From positions 1 to 64,000 of the forward strand of contig CAZPFS010000004.1 in the NCBI GenBank assembly GCA_964585925.1: a DNA stretch of 64,000 nt. The letters are read 5' to 3'. Source of the DNA: JAAZLS01 sp964585925. Its GTDB lineage: Bacteria > Bacillota > Dethiobacteria > DTU022. The first letter of the stretch is position 1. Each line of letters begins with the position of its first letter. The position numbers were made by a program, and so were the translations under genes. A model generated the notes under the pieces. It worked only from the letters and a program-made list of their open reading frames with translations, was not told where the DNA came from and did no database searches. This document shows positions 35,468-43,503 of this stretch, piece by piece.

Positions 35468-36018
35468 CAGGCCCGGTCTCCGCCCCGATCGGCGGTTGTC
35501 AGACGGGCGTTTAGCCGGATGCTCAACGCTGCAGTAAAGGCGATCTTGGCCAGGTCCAGAGGCAGGTAGGGCAGCACTCCCACCAAAACGGCCTGGGTAT
35601 AGGGCAAACCCATAACCAGTTTCAGCTGCAGGCTCCCTACAAGGTAAGTGGCGATCATACAGGCGGCCATGGCCAATGAAGTGCGCCCCATCCCGGATGA
35701 ACGGCGGTTCCCAAGTATCTTCCCGGCCAGGTAAACCCCGGGGAGAAAGCCCAGCAGGTAGCCCCCGGTGGGGCCGAGGATCACCCCCAGGCCTCCTTTA
35801 GCCATGGAAAATATCGGCGCTCCGGCCGCCCCCAGCAGAAGATAGGAGGAGACAGCCAGTACGGCGCCCCTGGCGCCGAGAATTGCCGGGGCCAAAAATA
35901 TTCCCACAAACTGTCCGGTTAGGGGAACGGGGCTGAAAGGGAGGGGGACGGCTATCTGGGCCAGAATGGCTATGAGTGCGGGAAACAAGGCAATCCGGGC
36001 CAACTCTCGGGTTTTCAT
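35464..36018 (-). CDS. bioY: Biotin transporter BioY (ECF S-component)
   Basis: A 184-residue membrane protein with about six helices. PLPFSPVPLTGQ and GPTGGYLLGF are the BioY signatures. BioY binds biotin and works alone or with an ECF energising module, which is not in this window. It is 48 bp downstream of birA on the same strand, so both are probably transcribed from the BirA-controlled promoter at 37108-37136. The last residues overlap the ysxC stop. Confidence 0.95.
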   Translation of the reverse strand: MKTRELARIALFPALIAILAQIAVPLPFSPVPLTGQFVGIFLAPAILGARGAVLAVSSYLLLGAAGAPIFSMAKGGLGVILGPTGGYLLGFLPGVYLAGKILGNRRSSGMGRTSLAMAACMIATYLVGSLQLKLVMGLPYTQAVLVGVLPYLPLDLAKIAFTAALSIRLNARLTTADRGGDRAC

Positions 36019-36066
36019 GTTTTTTTCTTCCTTTCACCGGGTGAGACAGGCTTGCTGCCGGCAGAG

Positions 36067-37017
36067 CTATTCGTTCTGCAGTTCCCCGTAATTGAGGTAG
36101 TGATGTATTCCTGCATTATCTTCTACGATCAGGGCACCTCGACAGTCGAGATCGATCGCGCGGCCCTTAATACCCCCACCGGGCCAAGAAAGATTAACCA
36201 TCCGGCCCAGGGTGGAGTTCAGCTCTATCCAGGGAGCGCGAAAAGGGGCAAATCCCTGTTGAAAAAACAGCTCCAGAGATGATGAAAGCCGTTCCAAAAG
36301 CAGCAAAAACAAGGAGGTTCGGTCTGTTCGGGCGCCGCTTTCCAGGTAGAGCGAGGATGGCGGACATCTCAAATCTGGTGGGAAATCTTTCCTTTCCTGG
36401 AGGACGTTGATGCCGATACCGATGATCAGGTACTCAATGTGATCCGGCTCACCTTTAATTTCGGTAAGGATGCCGCAAATTTTTCGTTCCCGGATCAGCA
36501 GATCGTTGGGCCATTTTATGGTTACCGGCAATCCGGTTTCCCTTTTTAAAGTGCGGGCCAGTGCCACCGCCGTGACCAAGGTTACCGGAGAAATCTCTCC
36601 CGGGGCGATCCTGTCCGGGCGGAGGAGGATTGAAAACCAGAGCCCCTTGCCGGGAGGAGAGCTCCATGAACGCCCCCGCCGACCCCGGCCATCCAGTTGT
36701 TCTTCGGCAATAATAACTGATTTTCCGGGACAGCCCTGTTCGGCCAAAGTGCGGGCTATCGCGTTCGTGGATTCAACGGATTTGTAATAGTGAATGCCCA
36801 GCGCGACCAGTTTGTCTCCCGGCAGCCGGTCCGGTTCTGACAGCAAGCGGTAGCCCTTTCTGGGGCGCGCTTCGATCGCAAAGCCTTCCCCGCGCAGCGC
36901 CTGCATCATTTTCCAGACAGCCGCCCGGGTTATCCCGAGCCGGGCGCTTAAATATTCTCCAGACACAAATTGAGGGCTGCTATTTCGTATTATTTCAAGT
37001 ATAGTACCCCGGTTCAC
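36067..37017 (-). CDS. birA: BirA, biotin-protein ligase and biotin repressor
   Basis: A 316-residue bifunctional protein. The N-terminal winged helix (about 18-55: SGEYLSARLGITRAAVWK) makes it the repressor type. The ligase domain has VESTNAIA, GRGRRGRSWSSP (biotinoyl-AMP loop) and the KWPNDLL segment, and the C-terminal SH3-like domain closes the chain. It attaches biotin to carboxylase BCCP and, as biotinoyl-AMP complex, represses biotin genes. A candidate operator overlaps its own promoter, so birA-bioY should be autoregulated. The stop leaves 48 bp before bioY. Confidence 0.96.
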   Translation of the reverse strand: MNRGTILEIIRNSSPQFVSGEYLSARLGITRAAVWKMMQALRGEGFAIEARPRKGYRLLSEPDRLPGDKLVALGIHYYKSVESTNAIARTLAEQGCPGKSVIIAEEQLDGRGRRGRSWSSPPGKGLWFSILLRPDRIAPGEISPVTLVTAVALARTLKRETGLPVTIKWPNDLLIRERKICGILTEIKGEPDHIEYLIIGIGINVLQERKDFPPDLRCPPSSLYLESGARTDRTSLFLLLLERLSSSLELFFQQGFAPFRAPWIELNSTLGRMVNLSWPGGGIKGRAIDLDCRGALIVEDNAGIHHYLNYGELQNE

Positions 37018-37107
37018 TGCAGAATGCCCTCCAGGTTCGTTTTGGGTTATATAGTGGGTTTATATATCGTTAATTATCAAACTTTGTTACAATATAATAT
37101 ATTATAC

Positions 37108-37136
37108 ATATTAGCTTTGAATTTCGGGATTGTCAA
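37108..37136 (-). promoter_or_regulatory. Promoter of birA-bioY
   Basis: On the minus strand there is a perfect TTGACA (37136-37131), a 17-bp spacer and TAATAT (37113-37108). The start of transcription would lie near 37100, giving a leader of about 85 bases before birA. Confidence 0.75.
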
Positions 37137-37165
37137 CTTAAACTTGGATTTATCGGTTTACAATC
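37128..37165. promoter_or_regulatory. BirA-type biotin operator
   Basis: GATTGTCAAC (37128-37137) and GTTTACAATC (37156-37165) are inverted copies with one mismatch, separated by 18 bp. This matches the known Firmicute biotin-operator pattern of TTGTnAAC halves. The left half covers the TTGACA -35 of the birA promoter, so binding would block polymerase. Confidence 0.75.
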
Positions 37166-37230
37166 AGGCGGGGCCAGATGCCGGCTGAAGGTTCCGGAAA
37201 TGATTTCGCAAGGTCCCGGAATCGGGAAAG

Positions 37231-37935
37231 ATGGTGAAAACAATGCGCATGCTGGGAATATTGCAGGGAACATTGATCAATGGGGCGGCCATAATCGTCG
37301 GGGCGGTATTGGGGGTATATGCCGGGAGGATTGTTCCCGAACGCTTCAATGAACGGGCCATACAGGCGATCGGGTTATCTGTGCTGCTGATAGGTTTCCA
37401 GATGGCCCTGAACAGCCGGCAGGTGCCGTTACTGGTGATCAGCATGCTTCTGGGGGGAATCACCGGCGAGGCGGTCCGACTGGAAGAACGTCTGGAAGCT
37501 ATGGGGCGTTGGCTGGAATCTCGCCTGGGCAATGGCAACAAGATGGCCCGGGGGTTTGTATACGCGACCCTGCTTTACGGAGTAGGGGCGATGGCCATTG
37601 CGGGGGCCATGGAGAGCGGCCTGCTCGGCAAACACCAGATACTGTTTACAAAATCGATCCTGGACGGGGTTTCCGCTGTTGTTCTGGCCTCCACCATGGG
37701 GTTGGGGGTGGCCTTGGCAGCCGTTCCGGTGATAATCTACCAGGGCAGCCTGGCCCTGGCCTCCCGGGGAATGGGGACTCTGTTGACCGGGCCGGTGATC
37801 AACGAAATTTCTGCCGCCGGGGGGCTGTTAATAGTGGCTATTGGGTTGAACTTGCTTCAAATCAGGGAACTGAAGGTGGGGAACTTGCTGCCGGCGCTGC
37901 TGTTCAATGTCCTCCTGGTATACTGGTGGGGATAA
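37231..37935 (+). CDS. DUF554 family membrane protein
   Basis: A 234-residue protein with about seven hydrophobic segments, matching the DUF554 (YdfK-like) family: GTLINGAAIIVGAVLG near the start, LLGGITGEAVRLEE and KSILDGVSAVVLAS in the middle. The function is unknown; some family members have been proposed as transporters, which I cannot confirm. The ATG at 37231 has GGGAAAG immediately upstream; MRMLGIL five codons in is an alternative. The BirA operator lies 66 bp upstream, but I see no rightward promoter that it would cover. A leftward-facing hairpin follows the stop. Confidence 0.85.
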   Translation: MVKTMRMLGILQGTLINGAAIIVGAVLGVYAGRIVPERFNERAIQAIGLSVLLIGFQMALNSRQVPLLVISMLLGGITGEAVRLEERLEAMGRWLESRLGNGNKMARGFVYATLLYGVGAMAIAGAMESGLLGKHQILFTKSILDGVSAVVLASTMGLGVALAAVPVIIYQGSLALASRGMGTLLTGPVINEISAAGGLLIVAIGLNLLQIRELKVGNLLPALLFNVLLVYWWG

Positions 37936-37963
37936 AAAAACGGGCGTGATTGTCACCACGCCC
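37933..37963 (-). terminator. Leftward-facing intrinsic terminator
   Basis: GGGCGTG (37942-37948) pairs with CACGCCC (37957-37963). On the plus strand there is no T-run after it, but on the minus strand the stem is followed by seven Ts. It therefore terminates leftward transcription, although no minus-strand gene lies to its right for more than 8 kb. Confidence 0.6.
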
Positions 37964-38114
37964 AACAGATATATATAAAAGAGGGGGTCAACTCATGATT
38001 ATTATAAGGCCCCAACATTACAGCCATATTACGGCCCCATTAAATTTTTGTTACACCGACATTTGTTGCTGCTGCAGTTCGGTTTAGTTCAATTTGTCCG
38101 AAGGAGGAAGGCTG

Positions 38115-39578
38115 ATGGATAAGCCGGGCAACCAGGTTTCACCGGCAAAGTTGCTGAAGGATAGAATCCTGGAACTGGAGCGGGAACTTGATGCGGTTAT
38201 AAACTTTTCATCGGACGAAATAATGGTAATCAGCGGAGATGGGATCATCTTGCGTGCAAATTCGGTTTTCGAGGAAAGCTACGGCTTAAAGATCGGAGAT
38301 ATTCTGGGGCGTAGGACTTCCGATCTGGAGGATCAGAAGGTATTCAGCCCTTCGGTTACACGGCTGGTAATACAAAACAAGCGCCCGCATACGCTTATTC
38401 AGTCTCAGCGGGATGGGCGAAAGTTGCTGGTTACCGGTACCCCGGTGTTCGATGATGACGGCAATATTTTCCGGATAATCGTCAATTCCCGGGATATCAC
38501 TCACCTGAAAGAGCTGGAAATGCAGCTGGAGGAGGCGGAGCTGCTCAAAGATCGTTACTATCGCGAACTCCTGGAACTGCGCCAGAGTGATCCCGATGGT
38601 CGGAAAATCCTCATTTCCAGCCAACCTATGAGGGAAATGATCAGGACGGTGGAAAAGGTGGCTAAGGTTGATTCCACTGTGCTTTTGATTGGGGAATCGG
38701 GAGTGGGCAAGGGGATTATTGCCCGTTATATCCATGACTGCAGCCCGCGCAGGGAAGAGCCCTTCATTACGGTCAACTGTGGGGCCATTCCGGAAAACCT
38801 TCTGGAAAGCGAACTGTTCGGTTATTCCAGGGGTGCTTTTACCGGTGCCCGGAAGGAAGGAAAAGCCGGCAAAATGGAGGTGGCCGATCAGGGAACCCTT
38901 TTTCTAGATGAAATAACCGAATTGCCGCTTAACCTGCAGGTAAAATTGCTTCATGTGATCCAGGAAGGTATTATCAGCCGGGTGGGAGACAACCGCGAGA
39001 TCCATCTCAATATACGGTTTCTGGCGGCTACTAACCGGGATATTGAAAAGATGGCAGCAGAGGGAAAATTCAGAGAAGATCTGTATTTCCGCCTCAACGT
39101 TATTCCGGTGGAGATACCACCCCTGAGGACCCGGCAAGACGATATTGAACCCCTGGCCGAACATTTTTTAAAGTATTTTACCGGCAAGTATCATAAAAAT
39201 AAAGTATTTGATCCGGAGGTGTTTTCATACCTTCGTCGGTACAACTGGCCCGGGAATGTTCGGGAGTTGGAAAACCTGGTGGAACGTCTGGTGATAGTTA
39301 CCGACGGGGAACCGATCAGGGCTTTTCATCTGCCGGAAAATATCAGGGGGAGGTACCCGGTTTTTAAAACCCGCTTCGGTTCAGATTTCACCGTGCAGAC
39401 CCTGGGGAACGCCGTCAAGGCAGTAGAAAAGGAGTTGCTAACAAAAGCCCTGTTGCGCTGCACCTCCACCTACGACATGGCCAGGCTGCTGGGGGTCAAT
39501 CAATCCACAGTGGTTCGAAAACTTCAAAAATATGGTTTAAAGCAGGAAAAATCTGCCGCCCGTAAAAAAAGCAAATAG
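38115..39578 (+). CDS. Sigma-54-dependent transcriptional activator with PAS domain
   Basis: A 487-residue enhancer-binding protein. The N-terminal third holds a PAS sensor (INFSSDEIMVISGDG onward) and a short coiled coil. The AAA+ domain has Walker A GESGVGKG, the sigma-54-contacting loop GAFTGA and Walker B TLFLDEI. A Fis-type helix-turn-helix ends the protein (MARLLGVNQSTVVRKL). I chose ATG 38115, after GAAGGAGGAAGG, over a TTG at 38094 that lies upstream of the binding site. Two palindromic sites and a -24/-12 promoter lie directly downstream, so it probably activates the aminotransferase-AOR genes. The PAS ligand is unknown. Confidence 0.93.
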   Translation: MDKPGNQVSPAKLLKDRILELERELDAVINFSSDEIMVISGDGIILRANSVFEESYGLKIGDILGRRTSDLEDQKVFSPSVTRLVIQNKRPHTLIQSQRDGRKLLVTGTPVFDDDGNIFRIIVNSRDITHLKELEMQLEEAELLKDRYYRELLELRQSDPDGRKILISSQPMREMIRTVEKVAKVDSTVLLIGESGVGKGIIARYIHDCSPRREEPFITVNCGAIPENLLESELFGYSRGAFTGARKEGKAGKMEVADQGTLFLDEITELPLNLQVKLLHVIQEGIISRVGDNREIHLNIRFLAATNRDIEKMAAEGKFREDLYFRLNVIPVEIPPLRTRQDDIEPLAEHFLKYFTGKYHKNKVFDPEVFSYLRRYNWPGNVRELENLVERLVIVTDGEPIRAFHLPENIRGRYPVFKTRFGSDFTVQTLGNAVKAVEKELLTKALLRCTSTYDMARLLGVNQSTVVRKLQKYGLKQEKSAARKKSK

Positions 39579-39618
39579 CAATGTTCGATACCCACCAGAA
39601 AAATCTATGGTTTTTCCG

Positions 39619-39659
39619 CCAATGCAGTTAAGCATTGGAGCTTAATGCAATAATGCATT
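39619..39659. promoter_or_regulatory. Pair of palindromic enhancer sites, candidate activator binding
   Basis: CCAATGC-agttaa-GCATTGG (39619-39638) is a perfect palindrome, and AATGCA-ataa-TGCATT (39644-39659) is a second one with the same core. Their centres are 23 bp apart and lie about 130-155 bp before the -24 element, a normal position for an enhancer-binding protein. The activator gene ends 40 bp upstream. Confidence 0.65.
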
Positions 39660-39783
39660 GATCCTATATTTCTTTTCTGTTCCGGCTTTAGCCTGTAAAA
39701 AGTGGGCTGGAAATTATCCCGTAAGGACAGGGTTTCCCAGGCAACCCGGGCCGGTTTGAGCTAATATTCACGCCTTGCCAGGG

Positions 39784-39799
39784 TGGCACGGTACTTGCA
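39784..39799 (+). promoter_or_regulatory. Sigma-54 (-24/-12) promoter
   Basis: TGGCACGGTACTTGCA fits the consensus TGGCACG-N4-TTGCA exactly. It lies 88 bp before the aminotransferase ATG and downstream of the two palindromes. The rest of the 309-bp gap (39579-39887) shows nothing else. Confidence 0.88.
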
Positions 39800-39887
39800 T
39801 AATAAAAATAATAGGCATTGTTTTCAATCGATTTTCGGACAGTCTGATTTAGTTGGGTTTCGGAATTAAATTCATCAAGGAGGTACC

Positions 39888-41228
39888 ATGACTATGATAG
39901 GGAAATTCGGGATGAGCGGTAAAGGTTTTCCCGGCCCCCGTTCTAAAGAGTTGATGAAAGAAAGAGATCAACATGTTCCGCGAGGAATATCCTACAATTT
40001 ACCGGTGTTTGTGGAAGAGGCTTCCGGTGCCCTGATCAAAGACATTGACTCCAACGTATTTATTGACTTTGCCGGGGGGATCGGGGTTTGCAATTTCGGA
40101 CACTGTCATCCCCGGGTAGTGGAAGCAGTGCGGGAACAGGCTGAAAAGTATATGCATACCTGTTTTATGGTGGCTATGTATGAACCGTATGTGGGCGTAG
40201 CCCGCCGCTTGAATGAACTGACCCCGGGAGACGGTCCCAAAAAAACCGCGCTGTTCAATTCCGGTGCGGAAGCGGTGGAGAACGCGGTAAAAATTTCCCG
40301 CCGCTATACCAAGAAGACCGGTATCGTGTCCCTGGAAAACGCATTTCACGGGAGAACCCTGTTGACCATGACCCTGACCTCGAAAGTAATGCCTTACAAA
40401 TATGGTTTTGGCCCCTTTGCTCCCGATATTTATAAAATTCCCTCGCCCTATTGTTACCGGTGTAAATTTGGCCTATCTTACCCCGGTTGCAACATTGAAT
40501 GTGCTCGCTATTTGGAACATTTCTTCAAGGTAGAGTGTCCGGCAGATTATGTAGCAGCGTTAATTGCAGAACCGGTACAGGGCGAGGGAGGTTTTATTGT
40601 TCCACCCAAAGAGTATTTTCAGGTATTGCAGGACATCTGCCGCCGCCATGGGTTGTTGCTGATCATGGATGAAATCCAATCGGGATTTTATCGCACCGGC
40701 CCCAGGTTTGCATCCGAACATTTCGGAATTGTTCCCGACCTGATCACCACTGCCAAATCTCTCGCTGCAGGGCTACCGCTGAGCGCAGTTACCGGTCGGG
40801 CGGAAATTATGGATGTAGCCGGCCCCGGTGAAATCGGCGGCACCTATGGCGGCAACCCCTTGTCCTGTGTGGCTGCCTGCACAGTCATGGATCTGATGGA
40901 AGAAGAAAATATGGGGCAGAAGTCGCATCGGGTAGGGGATCTGGCCCGCAAGCGATTTGAAGAGATGAAACAAAAATATGAGATAATCGGCGATGTCCGG
41001 GGATTGGGGCCGATGGTGGCCATGGAGTTGGTCAAGGATCGCGCTTCCAAGGAACCGGCGGCAGATGAAACAAAAGCCCTGTCCAAAAAATGTCAGGAAA
41101 AAGGGGTGCTGGTAATTACCGCCGGTGTTTTGGGTAATGTGATCCGCGTGCTGATGCCGGTGGTGATAACGGAGGAACAACTAAATCACGGTCTTGATGT
41201 TATTGAGGAATGCCTGAAAGAGATATAG
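39888..41228 (+). CDS. Class III (omega-) aminotransferase, GABA/acetylornithine type
   Basis: A 446-residue PLP enzyme of the GabT/ArgD family. The pyridine-stacking region (NSGAEAVENAVKISRRYT), ENAFHGRTLLTMTLTSK, LIMDEIQSGFYRTG and the PLP lysine in TTAKSLAAGLPLS are visible. It has a Cys-rich insert at about 184-205 (YCYRCKFGLSYPGCNIECARY) also seen in some archaeal and clostridial relatives. It would move the amino group of an omega- or alpha-amino acid to 2-oxoglutarate or pyruvate. AAGGAGG precedes the ATG. It is the first gene downstream of the sigma-54 promoter; AOR follows after a strong hairpin. The substrate is not fixed by sequence. Confidence 0.9.
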   Translation: MTMIGKFGMSGKGFPGPRSKELMKERDQHVPRGISYNLPVFVEEASGALIKDIDSNVFIDFAGGIGVCNFGHCHPRVVEAVREQAEKYMHTCFMVAMYEPYVGVARRLNELTPGDGPKKTALFNSGAEAVENAVKISRRYTKKTGIVSLENAFHGRTLLTMTLTSKVMPYKYGFGPFAPDIYKIPSPYCYRCKFGLSYPGCNIECARYLEHFFKVECPADYVAALIAEPVQGEGGFIVPPKEYFQVLQDICRRHGLLLIMDEIQSGFYRTGPRFASEHFGIVPDLITTAKSLAAGLPLSAVTGRAEIMDVAGPGEIGGTYGGNPLSCVAACTVMDLMEEENMGQKSHRVGDLARKRFEEMKQKYEIIGDVRGLGPMVAMELVKDRASKEPAADETKALSKKCQEKGVLVITAGVLGNVIRVLMPVVITEEQLNHGLDVIEECLKEI

Positions 41229-41240
41229 ACAGGCAGGATT

Positions 41241-41275
41241 ATTTCCGGGGAGGGCGTCGAGCCTTCCCCGGAAAT
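41241..41275 (+). other. Strong hairpin between aminotransferase and AOR genes
   Basis: ATTTCCGGGGAGGGC (41241-41255) pairs with GCCTTCCCCGGAAAT (41261-41275) over 15 bp with one G-U step and a 5-base loop. No T-run follows, so it is more likely an mRNA stabiliser or processing site than a terminator. Confidence 0.7.
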
Positions 41276-41313
41276 AAAATAAGGGCAACCTGACAGGGGC
41301 AAGGAGTGAAAAA

Positions 41314-43077
41314 ATGACGGCAATGTACGGTAAGGCATTGGTAGTTGATCTGACTGGTTCCAATATCTGCGAAAAAGCGATCGAAAAAGAGGTTCTGGAT
41401 AATTATCTGGGGGGCAAAGGGCTGGGTAGTTATTTGATGTTGAAAATGATTCAGCCCGGTGTGGATCCCCTGTCGTCTCAAAACAAGCTGATTTTTACTA
41501 CCGGACCTGCCACTGATACGCCGCTGCCCCCGGCAGGGCGGTATGGGGTGTTCAGCAAATCCCCTCTGACGGGAGTTTATGCCGAGGCCTACAGCGGCGG
41601 CCATGTAGCGCCGGTAATGAAACGTACCGGCTATGATGCAATTGTTATTTCGGGGGCGGCCCCCAAACCCTGTTTTATTCATATATCCCCGGAGGGAGTC
41701 AATTTTCACGATGCTTCGGACCTCTGGGGGCAGGAAACCGGTGACGCTGAAGAGGCGCTGTTGGAGGCGGTAGGCATAAAGGGTGCCCAGGCGGTGGTGA
41801 TTGGCCCGGCCGGTGAGCAGCAGATAAAATTTGCCTGCATCAAAAACAATCGCTGGCGCAGCGCGGGGCGGGCCGGGCTGGGAGCAGTAATGGGATCAAA
41901 GAATTTGAAGGGTATCGTATTTAGTGGAGATAAAAAGGCTCCGGTGGCCTATCCCGAGGAACTTACCAAATGGTGCCGAGAATTTGTAAGCGCAGGCAAG
42001 GGCAAACCGGATGCGCTGGCCTACCGGGCCAAGGGAACTCCCAACTTGGTAACGGCGGCCAACACGGTAGGATTTTTCCCTACCCGTTACTGGCATGAGG
42101 GAAAAATGGAGGGTTGGGAGAATATCAGCGCCGATTACATGCAAAGGGAGTTTGATGTAAAATCGCGTTCCTGTTTTCGCTGTTTCTTTTCCTGTGGCAA
42201 ATTGACCACGGTTACCAAGGGGAGACACAAAGGCTTGGTTACCGAAGGGCCGGAATACGAAACCATCTATTCCTTTGGCGGGTTATGCTGTATCACCGAT
42301 ATGGCTGAAATTGTCTACATGAACGAGTTTTGTGACCGGTTGGGGATTGATACCATCTCTGCCGGCAATATTGCGGCGTTTGCCATTGAAGCCGGTCTCA
42401 GGGGCAGGCTTTCCAATGCTCCGGTGTACGGAGATGCGGATTCCATTGCGGAATTTCTGAGATCGGTCATTGAACGCCGGGGCGATGGGGCCATTTTTGC
42501 CGATGGAATACGGGAGGCTGCGCGGAGGCTCGAGCTGGATGATCTGGCCATACATGTCAAGGGGATGGAGCCGGCCGGTTACGATCCCCGGTGCTTGAAA
42601 GGGATGGCGCTGGCCTATGCCACCTCCGATCGGGGCGCCTGCCACCTGCGTTCAACCTTTTACAAGGCCGAGCTGAGCGGTATGATTGACCGCAACCAAA
42701 TAGAGGGCAAGGCCCGTATATTTGTGGATTTTGAAGATCGCCTGAACATTTTCGACACGCTGATCTTCTGTCGCTTTTACCGGGATCAGATCCAGTGGGA
42801 ACAGTTGATCGAGATTATTTATCTGCTTACCGGCGAGCGCCACAGTATCGGCGGTCTGCGCCGGATTGCTGCCAGGGTCCAGGACGCGACCAGGCGGTTT
42901 AACCTGCGGGAAGGGGTTACCAGAGCTGATGATACGCTCCCTCCCCGCTTTTTCCGGGAGCCCATCAACGAGGGAAAAGATGTGGTATCCCCCGAGGATC
43001 TGGAGCAAATGCTGAATGAATATTATATTTTACGGGGTTGGAATGAAGAAGGAGTTCCCCCGAATAACAACCTGTAA
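41314..43077 (+). CDS. aor: Aldehyde:ferredoxin oxidoreductase (tungsten/molybdopterin enzyme)
   Basis: A 587-residue AOR-family enzyme that oxidises aldehydes to acids, or the reverse, with ferredoxin. The 4Fe-4S ligands are C287, C290, C294 and C486, in spacing close to Pyrococcus AOR. The bis-pterin binding region DPRCLKGMALAYATSDRGAC is present in the C-terminal half. The N-terminal YGKALVVDLTGS and the LGGKGLG motif are typical. The pterin cofactor would come from the fused Moco operon at 72-6267. It lies 85 bp after the aminotransferase and upstream of the 2-oxoacid oxidoreductase genes. The substrate aldehyde is inferred only from context. Confidence 0.93.
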   Translation: MTAMYGKALVVDLTGSNICEKAIEKEVLDNYLGGKGLGSYLMLKMIQPGVDPLSSQNKLIFTTGPATDTPLPPAGRYGVFSKSPLTGVYAEAYSGGHVAPVMKRTGYDAIVISGAAPKPCFIHISPEGVNFHDASDLWGQETGDAEEALLEAVGIKGAQAVVIGPAGEQQIKFACIKNNRWRSAGRAGLGAVMGSKNLKGIVFSGDKKAPVAYPEELTKWCREFVSAGKGKPDALAYRAKGTPNLVTAANTVGFFPTRYWHEGKMEGWENISADYMQREFDVKSRSCFRCFFSCGKLTTVTKGRHKGLVTEGPEYETIYSFGGLCCITDMAEIVYMNEFCDRLGIDTISAGNIAAFAIEAGLRGRLSNAPVYGDADSIAEFLRSVIERRGDGAIFADGIREAARRLELDDLAIHVKGMEPAGYDPRCLKGMALAYATSDRGACHLRSTFYKAELSGMIDRNQIEGKARIFVDFEDRLNIFDTLIFCRFYRDQIQWEQLIEIIYLLTGERHSIGGLRRIAARVQDATRRFNLREGVTRADDTLPPRFFREPINEGKDVVSPEDLEQMLNEYYILRGWNEEGVPPNNNL

Positions 43078-43154
43078 ACAAATTTTTATAGAAGTCAGCG
43101 GCGTTTGCCAGGAAGCCCCTGGTTATCCCCGGGATACCCCGGAAAAACCGATCC

Positions 43155-43183
43155 TTGACAATTTTGTAAAACCATATAACAAT
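43155..43183 (+). promoter_or_regulatory. Possible promoter of the korDABC genes
   Basis: TTGACA (43155-43160), a 17-bp spacer and AACAAT (43178-43183), in the 195-bp gap after AOR. The -35 is perfect, the -10 weak. It suggests that the oxidoreductase genes can be transcribed without sigma-54. Confidence 0.45.
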
Positions 43184-43272
43184 TATAAGTATCGGCGGTA
43201 GGAAAAAGCAGATTATTGTTGCTTCCGGCCGGGTGAGGATTATGATAATATAGGAATAACGCTCGGTCGGAG

Positions 43273-43503
43273 GTGGAATTTCTGAAAGCTTTGGCAAGGG
43301 ATACAGAAAAAAAAGTACCGGAGATAAAACAGGATTGGTGTAAGGGATGTGGTATTTGCGTCTCCTTCTGTCCCGGTAAAGCCCTTTCCCTCAACAGCGC
43401 TAACAAGGTAGAACTAAACACAGCTCACTGTACCGGATGCGGTACATGCGAAATGTATTGTCCGGACTTTGCAATCGAGCTGAGGGATGAAGGGGGCTTT
43501 TGA
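43273..43503 (+). CDS. korD: Ferredoxin-type (delta) subunit of 2-oxoacid:ferredoxin oxidoreductase
   Basis: A 76-residue protein with two 4Fe-4S motifs, CKGCGICVSFCPGKA and CTGCGTCEMYCPDFA. It is the electron-carrying subunit of the KorDABC type. The GTG at 43273 overlaps its own GGAGG, so the true start may be a few codons later (TTG 43291). Its stop overlaps the korA start (ATG 43503). Confidence 0.9.
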   Translation: MEFLKALARDTEKKVPEIKQDWCKGCGICVSFCPGKALSLNSANKVELNTAHCTGCGTCEMYCPDFAIELRDEGGF

